Virus record (IMG/VR): IMGVR_UViG_3300020421_001669
Span: 97,407-161,406 of that record
Reading direction: 5' to 3' (one strand)
Length of the DNA stretch: 64,000 nucleotides
From: a virus
Under the pieces are notes generated by a model. It was not told the DNA's origin. It did not search any database and saw only the letters and a list, made by a program, of their open reading frames with translations. How positions within the stretch are numbered: the stretch's first letter is position 1; each line of letters begins with the position of its first letter. Both the position numbers and the translations under genes were made by a program. Below are positions 25,273-33,150 of this stretch, piece after piece.

Positions 25273-27071
25273 TGGCGACAGAAGATTATTTAGGAATTAA
25301 AATAGACAGGGAGAGAGACCAGTTATTCGATAAGTTGGGTATTCAGCGTCTACAAGAAAGTTACATGAAAGAGGAAGAAGATAGTCCACAACAGAGGTTT
25401 GCTTTTGTGAGCAAGTCATTTGCTTCAAATGATGAACACGCACAGAGGTTATACGACTATTCTAGTAAACACTGGTTGTCTTACTCTACACCTATCCTAT
25501 CATTTGGTAGGTCTAATAAGGGACTACCTATTTCATGTTTTTTAAATTACATTAACGATACAGCGGAGGGATTAGTTGAAAATCTATCAGAAACAAATTG
25601 GCTTAGTATGCTTGGGGGCGGTGTTGGTATTGGGTTTGGTATCCGAGCTAGCGATGATAAGTCTACTGGCGTCTTGCCACATCTCAAAACCTATGACTCA
25701 AGTTCACTCGCCTATAGACAGGGTAAGACACGAAGGGGTAGTTATGCCGCTTACCTCGACATTAGTCACCCCGATATTACAATGTTTCTCGAAATGCGTA
25801 AACCAACAGGAGACCAAAACCTCAGATGTCTAAATCTACATCACGGTATTAATATCAGTGATAGGTTTATGCAACTAATTGAGAAGTGCATGTCAGACCC
25901 AGATGCTGATGATAGGTGGAATCTAACAGACCCACACACAGGGGAAGTGCGAGATACAGTATCAGCGAAAGCATTGTGGCAGAAAATACTAGAAATGAGA
26001 ATGGAGACAGGAGAACCTTATTTACATTTTGTTGATGCAAGTAATCGTGGATTGCCAGAGTGGTTAAAAGAGAAGGGATTAAAAATTAATCAGTCTAATC
26101 TTTGTTCAGAGATTATATTACCAACCAATGAAAACAGAACTGCTGTTTGTTGTTTATCATCTGTGAACCTAGAACACTATGACGCATGGTCAAAGAGTAC
26201 CACATTCTTGAGAGATGTGGCAGAGATGTTAGATAATGTATTACAGTATTTTATTGACAACGCACCAGATACAGTATCAAGAGCAGTATTTTCAGCGAAA
26301 CAGGAAAGAAGTATTGGGATTGGTGCATTAGGATTTCATGCATATCTCCAGAAAAACAGTATACCATTTGAAGGATTTATGGCGAAGTCAACAAATATCA
26401 GAATGTTCAAACTAATAAGGGGAAAACTAGATGAAGCAAACTTGGACTTGGGTAAAGAAAGAGGGGAAGCTATTGATGCGAAGGGGACAGGAAGAAGATT
26501 TAGTCATGTTATGGCTATCGCTCCCAATGCTAGTAGCTCTATTATTATGGGAAACACCTCGCCGTCTATTGAACCGTATCGTGCAAACGCTTACAGGCAG
26601 GACACATTATCTGGAGCGTATCTCAATAAGAATAAGCACTTGGATATTATTATTAAAGATAAATGCGAGACTAACAAAAGACTCGATTATGACAAAATTT
26701 GGTCATCGATAATTGCCAACGATGGGTCAGTACAACATGTAACATGTCTGGATGATAAAGAAAAAGAAATCTACAAGACTGCCATGGAGATTGACCAACG
26801 ATGGGTAGTAGAACATGCATCTACTAGACAAGAGTGGATTGACCAAGCACAGTCTGTTAATTTATTTTTCAGACCAGATGTTAATATTAAATATTTACAC
26901 GCGATACATTATCTAGCATGGAAACAAGGGATGAAGACTCTATACTATTGTAGGTCAGAAAAACTTGGTAAAGCAGATAAGGTCTCTAAAAGAATTGAAA
27001 GGGAAGCAATAAAAGAGATTGATTTTCAGAGTATGATTGATGGTGAAAATTGTGTTGCATGTGAAGGATGA
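25272..27071 (+). CDS. nrdA: class I ribonucleotide reductase, large subunit, without ATP cone
   Basis: Reduces ribonucleoside diphosphates to deoxy forms with NrdB (27681). Catalytic features are present: redox Cys in LPISCFL (about residue 89), active-site Cys in NLCSE (about 277), partner Cys in TAVCCLSS, the radical-transfer Tyr pair in TLYYCRS (about 557), and a C-terminal CVAC pair for re-reduction. At 599 residues it is much shorter than E. coli NrdA (761), and its start aligns after the N-terminal ATP-cone region, so the overall-activity allosteric site seems absent. That would make it insensitive to dATP inhibition. Confidence 0.95.
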   Translation: MATEDYLGIKIDRERDQLFDKLGIQRLQESYMKEEEDSPQQRFAFVSKSFASNDEHAQRLYDYSSKHWLSYSTPILSFGRSNKGLPISCFLNYINDTAEGLVENLSETNWLSMLGGGVGIGFGIRASDDKSTGVLPHLKTYDSSSLAYRQGKTRRGSYAAYLDISHPDITMFLEMRKPTGDQNLRCLNLHHGINISDRFMQLIEKCMSDPDADDRWNLTDPHTGEVRDTVSAKALWQKILEMRMETGEPYLHFVDASNRGLPEWLKEKGLKINQSNLCSEIILPTNENRTAVCCLSSVNLEHYDAWSKSTTFLRDVAEMLDNVLQYFIDNAPDTVSRAVFSAKQERSIGIGALGFHAYLQKNSIPFEGFMAKSTNIRMFKLIRGKLDEANLDLGKERGEAIDAKGTGRRFSHVMAIAPNASSSIIMGNTSPSIEPYRANAYRQDTLSGAYLNKNKHLDIIIKDKCETNKRLDYDKIWSSIIANDGSVQHVTCLDDKEKEIYKTAMEIDQRWVVEHASTRQEWIDQAQSVNLFFRPDVNIKYLHAIHYLAWKQGMKTLYYCRSEKLGKADKVSKRIEREAIKEIDFQSMIDGENCVACEG

Positions 27072-27681
27072 TATAGAAAAAGAAATACCACTAAATAAGA
27101 AGATTGCGGTTTTAGTTAGTGGTGGATGGGACAGTGCCATTATGTGGTATCTGGTCAAATCAGTGTGTATGGAACGCAATCAAGAGTGTAATCCGTTTAC
27201 AGTACCAAAGATTGATGGTGCGGAACATTACGCTAATATGGTGCTAGAATGGTCTTCTAACCGTCTAGGACACGCCAAGATAAAGACAACCATTGTAGGG
27301 GATGTATCATCCGATAATCCTTCTGATTATGTTACCAGTGGTGGTTGGGATATCTGGAACAGAGGTTTGGGTGAACATTTATTCAGCGCAGTAAATGCCT
27401 ACCCACCAAATCAAAGGTCTATGCTACCAGAGGGTTACCCTTTACCCAATGATAGATTTATTAAGACCGATGAACACAAGCATTTAAGTGTGCCTTTCGC
27501 AGACTTTACAAAAGATAAAATTGTACAGTTAGGATTTGATTTAGGTATAGCAGAAGACATTATGCCTATCACTCATAGTTGTACGGAATTGGACAGGGGC
27601 CGATGTGGTAACTGCTGGTGGTGTAAAGAAAGAGAGTGGGCTTTTAACGAAATAGGTCAAAAAGATACTGGAGAGAACTAA
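27040..27681 (+). CDS. QueC-like PP-loop ATPase (7-deazaguanine type)
   Basis: A 213-residue protein with a PP-loop, VLVSGGWDSAIMWYL (about residues 25-39), and a C-terminal zinc site HSCTELDRGRCGNCWWCKERE that matches the Cys arrangement of QueC, which makes 7-cyano-7-deazaguanine (preQ0). No QueD, QueE, FolE or transglycosylase is in this window. It lies between nrdA and nrdB, overlapping nrdA by 32 bases. The start is uncertain: ATG 27040 or GTG 27061, either before the PP-loop. Its product could feed DNA or tRNA modification; a different amide-forming reaction is possible. Confidence 0.72.
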   Translation: MVKIVLHVKDDIEKEIPLNKKIAVLVSGGWDSAIMWYLVKSVCMERNQECNPFTVPKIDGAEHYANMVLEWSSNRLGHAKIKTTIVGDVSSDNPSDYVTSGGWDIWNRGLGEHLFSAVNAYPPNQRSMLPEGYPLPNDRFIKTDEHKHLSVPFADFTKDKIVQLGFDLGIAEDIMPITHSCTELDRGRCGNCWWCKEREWAFNEIGQKDTGEN

Positions 27682-28670
27682 TGACACCTAAACAAGATTT
27701 AACAAGTAAAAGAGAATATTTTAAACCCTTCAACTACCCTTGGGCATACGAGGCATGGTTGAAACATGAACAGTCTCATTGGTTACATACCGAAGTACCG
27801 ATGGCAGAAGATGTAAAAGATTGGAAGGAACGATTATCACAAGAAGAGAAAGCATTTCTCACTAATATATTTCGATTCTTCACACAGGGTGACATAGATG
27901 TGGCAGATGGGTATGTGACTAACTATCTGCCATATTTTCCGCAACCAGAAATACGAATGATGTTATCTGGATTTGCCGCTCGAGAAGCATTGCATGTTGC
28001 CGCTTACTCACATCTAATTGAGACTCTTGGGATGCCTGAAAGTACATACAGTGAGTTCTTGGAGTATCAGGCAATGGCAGATAAACACGAATACTTTATG
28101 GACTTATCAAAAGCAAATGGAACCGCAGAGAGTGTTGCCACTAATATCGCCGCCTTTAGTGCATTTACTGAGGGTATGCAGTTGTTTAGTTCTTTCATTA
28201 TGTTATTGAACTTTCCGCGTCACGGTAAGATGAAAGGTATGGGTCAGATTATTACATGGTCTATTGTAGATGAGACTATGCACGCTGAGTCTATGATTAA
28301 GTTGTTTAGAACTTACATAGAGGAGAACAGAAGACTATGGAAGGATTCTCTTAAAAGAGAAATATATACCATTGCTGAAAATATGGTAGAGTTAGAAGAA
28401 AAATTTATTGACCTTGCATTTGCTATGGGGCCAATGGAGAATCTAAAACCAGAAGATGTTAAAACATATATTCGATACATTGCTGACAGGAGATTGATTA
28501 GTTTGGGTATGAGAGGTATATTCAAGGTAAAAAGAAATCCACTATTGTGGGTAGAAGAAATGATTAACGCACCTACACATACAAACTTCTTTGAAAATAG
28601 AGCAACTGATTATGCGAGGGGGGCGCTCCAAGGGAAGTGGGATGATGTCTGGGGGACAGCAGTAGCATAA
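27681..28670 (+). CDS. nrdB: class I ribonucleotide reductase, small subunit
   Basis: Holds the diiron-tyrosyl radical cofactor for NrdA. Ligand motifs are visible: Asp in the FTQGDIDVADGY helix, REALHVAAY (about residues 101-109) with Glu, His and the radical Tyr four residues on, TEGMQL (about 164) and DETMHAE (about 196). All residues of a normal tyrosyl-radical class Ia type are in place, so there is no sign of the metal-free class Ie. 329 residues, full length. Starts at a TAATG junction with the QueC-like gene. Confidence 0.95.
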   Translation: MTPKQDLTSKREYFKPFNYPWAYEAWLKHEQSHWLHTEVPMAEDVKDWKERLSQEEKAFLTNIFRFFTQGDIDVADGYVTNYLPYFPQPEIRMMLSGFAAREALHVAAYSHLIETLGMPESTYSEFLEYQAMADKHEYFMDLSKANGTAESVATNIAAFSAFTEGMQLFSSFIMLLNFPRHGKMKGMGQIITWSIVDETMHAESMIKLFRTYIEENRRLWKDSLKREIYTIAENMVELEEKFIDLAFAMGPMENLKPEDVKTYIRYIADRRLISLGMRGIFKVKRNPLLWVEEMINAPTHTNFFENRATDYARGALQGKWDDVWGTAVA

Positions 28671-28671
28671 T

Positions 28672-28854
28672 ATGACTGAACCTTCAAAACATATAGAGTG
28701 TGTCAAATGTGATGCAGTTTACCGAATAAAACATGATATGTCGGATTCCCATTATCGTATGGAGTATTGTACATTCTGTGGTTCGAGATTAGAACTTGAA
28801 GAAGAGTTAGAACAAGAGGATTGGGATAAAGAAGAGGTAATTGAGGATTGGTAG
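28672..28854 (+). CDS. small zinc-ribbon protein
   Basis: A 60-residue acidic protein with two Cys pairs, CVKC (10-13) and CTFC (33-36), spaced as a zinc ribbon, followed by a Glu/Asp-rich tail. It begins one base after nrdB and its stop overlaps the GTG start of the dCMP deaminase gene. Function unknown. Confidence 0.7.
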   Translation: MTEPSKHIECVKCDAVYRIKHDMSDSHYRMEYCTFCGSRLELEEELEQEDWDKEEVIEDW

Positions 28855-29288
28855 TGGATAAGTTTGATAAAGCGCATATGCAAACAGCAAATGTATATGC
28901 AAAATTATCACCCGCCAAGAGATTAAAGGTTGGGTGTATATTGGTGAAAGAGAATAGAATTGTCTCTATTGGATACAATGGTACGCCATCTGGATGGAGT
29001 AACGATTGCGAATATCCAAGTAAAAGAGGCGCATTGACAGGCAATGTCATAGAACTAAAAACTAAACCAGAGGTATTACACGCGGAGACAAATGCAATTG
29101 CTAAAGTTGCGAGGTCTACAGAAAGTGCTGAGGGTACTACATTGTACACCACTCACGCACCATGTTTAGATTGTTCTAAGTTGATATATCAGTCTGGTAT
29201 TAGTGCGGTTTACTACGAGAAGGAATATAGAACAGAGGAAGGCATTAAGTTTTTAAAGAAATCTGGAGTACCAGTTTTCAAAATGTAG
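28854..29288 (+). CDS. cd: dCMP deaminase
   Basis: Zinc enzyme converting dCMP to dUMP for thymidylate synthesis by ThyX. The zinc and catalytic motifs HAETNAIAKVA (about residues 75-85) and PCLDCSKLI (about 102-110) are intact. About 144 residues (T4 Cd has 193). GTG 28854 with GAGG seven bases upstream is preferred to the TTG at 28848. Part of the nrdA-nrdB-thyX nucleotide block. Confidence 0.93.
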   Translation: MDKFDKAHMQTANVYAKLSPAKRLKVGCILVKENRIVSIGYNGTPSGWSNDCEYPSKRGALTGNVIELKTKPEVLHAETNAIAKVARSTESAEGTTLYTTHAPCLDCSKLIYQSGISAVYYEKEYRTEEGIKFLKKSGVPVFKM

Positions 29289-29296
29289 GAGTAAAT

Positions 29297-29968
29297 ATGG
29301 TTGAATTTTATGGGCATGAGTTGAAACATGATGATAGTTGTTTTACACCAACTACAATAACAAAGTTTACGGCAATCAATGTGCCAGTCGAAGGTAAAAA
29401 GGTTTTAGACCTTGGTTGTGGTATTGGCCCACTTGCTATATACTATGCAAAGAATGGTGCTGAATCTGTGACTGCTGTTGATGTTTATGAGAAACATTGT
29501 TTTTATACCATGATTAATGCTGCTACGAATAATGTACAAGACAAAGTAAAAGTTATCAAGAGTGATTTGTTTGAAGATGTACACGAAAAATTTGATGTTA
29601 TATCGTGTGATGTGTCTGGTGTAGATAGAAGGGTAGCAGAGATGACAGGGTGGTTCCCCGATGGAGTACCCAAGGCAGATGAGACAGGTGCTGATATTAT
29701 ATGTCGTGCAATCAAAGATGCCCCTAATTATCTAAATGAGGGTGGCGATTTCTATTTGTGTACTGCTCAGTTTTCAGACTTACAAAAGATACAAGTACAG
29801 ATGTCACAGACTCAAGGGTTGAATCAAGGGGAGAAAGTATTTGAAAAGTCTATACCTTTTTCTAAGAGGTTATTAGAAAATATAGATAACTTAGACCCCA
29901 AACATTATAACAAAAGGGGTTCAAGATATTTTTGGAATTTTGCTCTATGGAGAATGGGTCTATTATGA
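29297..29968 (+). CDS. class I SAM-dependent methyltransferase
   Basis: A 223-residue Rossmann methyltransferase: motif I VLDLGCGIGPLA (about residues 36-47), acidic motif II in AVDVYEKH, and motif IV-like VISCDVSG where N6-adenine or protein-glutamine methyltransferases would have NPP[YF]. Lack of NPP argues against a DNA amino-methyltransferase. AGGAG upstream. Substrate unknown; a short membrane protein gene overlaps its stop by ATGA. Confidence 0.75.
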   Translation: MVEFYGHELKHDDSCFTPTTITKFTAINVPVEGKKVLDLGCGIGPLAIYYAKNGAESVTAVDVYEKHCFYTMINAATNNVQDKVKVIKSDLFEDVHEKFDVISCDVSGVDRRVAEMTGWFPDGVPKADETGADIICRAIKDAPNYLNEGGDFYLCTAQFSDLQKIQVQMSQTQGLNQGEKVFEKSIPFSKRLLENIDNLDPKHYNKRGSRYFWNFALWRMGLL

Positions 29969-30261
29969 AAAAGTTGACTACATTATGGATGATATTTTTG
30001 TGGTTTCTTTTACTACCTATCATAGCATTCATACCACATTCTAATTGTTGGTACTATTCTGTTAAAAGATGGGTACTAGAAGGATTCAAGGGTAAAGTAA
30101 TACCAGTTGAAAGTAGAAGGTGGAGAGGATATCACTGTGTCTATCAAGATGCTAATGGAGAACTATGGGAGTATACATTAAAAAGGATGCCTAGGTTTAT
30201 GCCTTGGTGGCAATTAATAGTATACAGGGGTGTTGAAAGACGATACCGTGGAAAAATATAA
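29965..30261 (+). CDS. small membrane-anchored protein
   Basis: A 98-residue protein with one N-terminal membrane segment (about 5-24) and a basic, aromatic-rich domain (RRWRGYHCVYQD, RFMPWWQLIVYRGVERRYRGK). Start at the ATGA junction with the methyltransferase gene. Not recognised. Confidence 0.62.
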   Translation: MKKLTTLWMIFLWFLLLPIIAFIPHSNCWYYSVKRWVLEGFKGKVIPVESRRWRGYHCVYQDANGELWEYTLKRMPRFMPWWQLIVYRGVERRYRGKI

Positions 30262-30264
30262 AAT

Positions 30265-30900
30265 ATGATTTATGAAGATTTTTTAACTGAAACAGTGTTT
30301 CCTGTAGTCAAAGACAAAAATGTCTTAGAAATAGGTGCATTGAATGATAAAATTACAGAATGTATTAAAAACGCTGGTGCTTATTATGTGGAGACAGTAG
30401 ACCCAGTTGGTTTGGTTAAACCAATTTTCAAGGGTACTGCTAATGATTATTATAAACAATTCAATCCAGATGACGGCAGATATCGTGATACTGATGTTGT
30501 AGTGGTCATGGGGTTATTATATCACTTACATAGTCCTTGGCATTTACTAGAACTAATCATCAACTATTCACAACCAGATACATTAATAATTGAAACCAGT
30601 AATGGTGTTACTCTTGACAAAGGTATAAAGGTGATAGAACCATTTAAAACCATTGGTGAAGAAGTATATTCTACATTAGGTAATGCGTGGCCAGATAAAG
30701 ATATCAAACATCCTATATCGATACACACTTCTGTGACCAGACAAGATTTCATAAAAGGTATAGAAACAACACCCATGAAGTTAGATAAATACTGGAATTA
30801 CCCAGACATGGAAGATTTTTCATTTAATTCTGAAGCATTTTCTAAATCAAAACACGACATGTGGTTAGGAGTATTTAATCGTGAAGAAGAAAAACTATAA
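30265..30900 (+). CDS. SAM-dependent methyltransferase-like protein
   Basis: A 211-residue protein with a weak motif I, NVLEIGALND (about residues 18-27), and VVVVMGLLYHLHSPWHLLELI (about 72-92), a motif IV/V form shared with CmoB-like and small-molecule methyltransferases. The usual Gly-rich GxGxG is reduced, so cofactor binding is less certain. It is one of three methyltransferase-like proteins in the window (with 29297 and 55845). Confidence 0.6.
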   Translation: MIYEDFLTETVFPVVKDKNVLEIGALNDKITECIKNAGAYYVETVDPVGLVKPIFKGTANDYYKQFNPDDGRYRDTDVVVVMGLLYHLHSPWHLLELIINYSQPDTLIIETSNGVTLDKGIKVIEPFKTIGEEVYSTLGNAWPDKDIKHPISIHTSVTRQDFIKGIETTPMKLDKYWNYPDMEDFSFNSEAFSKSKHDMWLGVFNREEEKL

Positions 30901-31063
30901 TGCAAAAAAACCCAAACTCAAAACTGTGCCGAAAGAGGAAGCATGGGATAGATTATGGGGTTCTGGAAAGACCATAAATAGTAATTCCGCAAGTGAGGAA
31001 TTACCAAATGGTTATGAATGGAACGAAAAGAAAACGAAAATCATCCCCAAAGAAGAAACATAG
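30881..31063 (+). CDS. small basic hypothetical protein
   Basis: A 60-residue Lys/Glu-rich protein starting at a GTG with GGAG upstream, overlapping the methyltransferase-like gene by 20 bases and the GIY-YIG-like gene by 56. It contains no motif. Heavy overlap on both sides makes it less secure. Confidence 0.42.
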   Translation: MKKKNYNAKKPKLKTVPKEEAWDRLWGSGKTINSNSASEELPNGYEWNEKKTKIIPKEET

Positions 31064-31385
31064 GGTTTATTGCACCTATTTTCCAGATGGGAGATACTAC
31101 ATAGGTTATTCATGCAAGACTGAAAAATTGTATGAGAAATATTATGGTAGCTCTAACATAGTAAAAGAGTACGAAGGTGAACTAACCAAAGAAACCATTG
31201 TCGAGTATGACACTAGAGCTCCTGCCAAGATACAAGAATTCTTGCTACAATGGCAACAACGCGAAGACGAAAACTGTTTGAATGATATGATTCATATAAG
31301 ACTAAGAATGAGTTTTCTGAAAGATTTTAAACCAATCGAATGGAAACCACATGGACAAAATAATGTTAGTACTAGAAACCAGTAA
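31008..31385 (+). CDS. GIY-YIG-like nuclease fragment or small endonuclease
   Basis: A 125-residue basic protein. RVYCTYFPDGRYYIGYS (about residues 19-35) has the two-strand pattern of the GIY-YIG catalytic core, with YIG intact and GIY degraded to VYC; a Lys/Tyr-rich segment and a helical part follow, but the catalytic Glu region is not clear. ATG 31008 has GAGG upstream. It may be a free-standing homing-type nuclease, active or decaying. Confidence 0.5.
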   Translation: MVMNGTKRKRKSSPKKKHRVYCTYFPDGRYYIGYSCKTEKLYEKYYGSSNIVKEYEGELTKETIVEYDTRAPAKIQEFLLQWQQREDENCLNDMIHIRLRMSFLKDFKPIEWKPHGQNNVSTRNQ

Positions 31386-31821
31386 ACATGCATTTGGAAT
31401 AATGGGTAGGTGTGGTTCTACTACCATGATAAGACGGTCTAGGAAAACACGCGAACAGAATACTAGAACATATGAATACTTCAATGAGTTGGAGAAAGAG
31501 AAATATGTTTTTTTAAGAAACCCTATCAGCAGATGGTATTCAGCAGAACAATCTGGTATGGGTATTGACCCATATCACGCTTTACCATATATGCATAATA
31601 TTATTTGGGATAAGGTTCATGGTATAGTGCCGTTTGAAGATTTGGAACAATATTTACCAAAGGGCAACTATATCCACAGGGGTAGTGGTAGAGTATACAA
31701 AGGGAATCAACCTTCATCCGTGTTAGACGGTGAGATGATGTTATACCACATGTGGAGAAAGAAGAAACCAGTTCTTACCCCAGAGAAATTTAGGGAGATA
31801 ATTAAAGAATGGGACACTTAA
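31351..31821 (+). CDS. sulfotransferase-like protein
   Basis: A 156-residue protein with the two landmarks of PAPS-dependent sulfotransferases: a 5'-phosphosulfate loop IMGRCGSTTMI (about residues 17-27) and a 3'-phosphate-binding KYVFLRNPISRWYSA (about 51-65). It is short for the family (usually 250 or more), so it may be a minimal or truncated enzyme. A second one is at 63520 and an APS-kinase-like enzyme at 61547. Start ATG 31351; ATG 31363 is an alternative. Confidence 0.6.
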   Translation: MDKIMLVLETSKHAFGIMGRCGSTTMIRRSRKTREQNTRTYEYFNELEKEKYVFLRNPISRWYSAEQSGMGIDPYHALPYMHNIIWDKVHGIVPFEDLEQYLPKGNYIHRGSGRVYKGNQPSSVLDGEMMLYHMWRKKKPVLTPEKFREIIKEWDT

Positions 31822-33149
31822 TAGGATTATTATTTTCAGCACTCGCAGTATCGGCAGTCGCCGCTTACTTCTCGATTGTTGGATTGATGGCAATCTTTAG
31901 TGGACTACCACAGTCCATACTTGCCATGGGTGTAGTGTTGGAGATTGCTAAACTAGTAACTGCCTCTTGGGTGTATCAGTATTGGAAGAAGACCTCGTTG
32001 CTGATGCGAAGTTACATGGTGTCTGCCGTGATTATACTATCAGTTATTACATCTATAGGTATATTTGGATTCCTATCTAAGGCACACCTAGACCAATCCG
32101 CATCCACAGGTGACGCGGTAGCACAGGTAGAGAGAATACAAGACCTTATACAACGAGAGAACCTAAGAATCACCACAGCAGAAGAACAAATAACCAGAGT
32201 AGAATCTGGTGGTAGTTTGGATGTGTCGGAGAGTATCAAACAACAGGAAGAGATACGAGATACAGCATGGGACAGGATACAAGATGATGTGCAATATGCA
32301 GAAAACCAGATTGAAAAGATACGAGAAGGATTAGAATCAGATTTAAATAAGAAACAATCAGAGTTAGATGCCCTTGACGATATAGTAAAGTCATACACAG
32401 ACCAAGGAACTACAGGTGGTGTATTCAGTAGAGAAGATAATGTAGCGAAGGGTATAGAGATAAGAGAGTCACAGAAAACAGAGAGAGACAGGATTGCTCT
32501 GGAGATGGGTGAACTGAGAGGATACGCGGAGACCCAGATTGCTGGATATCGTAACCAAATAGGTGAGTACAGGGCATCTGTACAGGATACCATTGATGGT
32601 GCGAACAGAGAGATAAACAGATTACGAGAACAGGGTGCTGATGACCAAGCATCCAGAGATGAACAAATTGACACTATACAAGAAAGAATTGATAGTGCAT
32701 ATGCAAAGATTGATGAGTACAATGTAGAGTTGTTCGATAAACAATCTATTGTAAGGGACATAGAAAAAGAAGTTGGCCCGATTAAATATGTTGCCCAGTT
32801 GCTCTATGGTAACAGCGGTGCTGGTGCGGTAGATAATGCCGTCACACTTCTTATTTTATTACTAGTGTTTGTATTTGACCCATTGGCTATTGTGTTAGTA
32901 CTTGCCGCCAACCTTAGTTTTAAGGAAAGGCAAGGAGAACTCATAACACCAATGTCAGTTGATGAAACAGTAGTCGAAGAGCAAATTATACCAGAGGAAG
33001 AACCATCTGGAATGCCTACCGATGATTTACCAGAGATGGATGATTGGGTTAAGGATAAGTATGGTACTAGTTCTGGAATGGCCAACCTTTCCAAGACCGA
33101 TAAAAAGAAATTGGAATGGTTGATTGATAAACAAAAAAACACGGAGTAA
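31809..33149 (+). CDS. membrane protein with long periplasmic or cytoplasmic coiled coil
   Basis: A 446-residue protein: three N-terminal membrane segments (about 4-30, 33-58, 68-92), a 230-residue coiled coil (about 100-330), then one or two C-terminal membrane segments (about 345-375) and an acidic tail. I recall such proteins as unknowns in T4-like marine phages. It overlaps the sulfotransferase-like gene by 13 bases and precedes the TonB-receptor gene by one base. A membrane organiser is conceivable; no function is known. Confidence 0.65.
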   Translation: MGHLIGLLFSALAVSAVAAYFSIVGLMAIFSGLPQSILAMGVVLEIAKLVTASWVYQYWKKTSLLMRSYMVSAVIILSVITSIGIFGFLSKAHLDQSASTGDAVAQVERIQDLIQRENLRITTAEEQITRVESGGSLDVSESIKQQEEIRDTAWDRIQDDVQYAENQIEKIREGLESDLNKKQSELDALDDIVKSYTDQGTTGGVFSREDNVAKGIEIRESQKTERDRIALEMGELRGYAETQIAGYRNQIGEYRASVQDTIDGANREINRLREQGADDQASRDEQIDTIQERIDSAYAKIDEYNVELFDKQSIVRDIEKEVGPIKYVAQLLYGNSGAGAVDNAVTLLILLLVFVFDPLAIVLVLAANLSFKERQGELITPMSVDETVVEEQIIPEEEPSGMPTDDLPEMDDWVKDKYGTSSGMANLSKTDKKKLEWLIDKQKNTE

Positions 33150-33150
33150 A

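Noticed and set aside
32012-32761. A 249-codon minus-strand ORF opposite the coiled-coil membrane gene
   Set aside because: It is Ser/Cys-rich with no start signal and lies fully antisense to a well-supported gene in a biased-composition coiled coil; typical shadow frame.
33124-33150. Upstream TTG start for the TonB receptor
   Set aside because: It would add polar residues before the signal peptide and lies inside the previous gene; the GTG at 33151 has a proper ribosome site.
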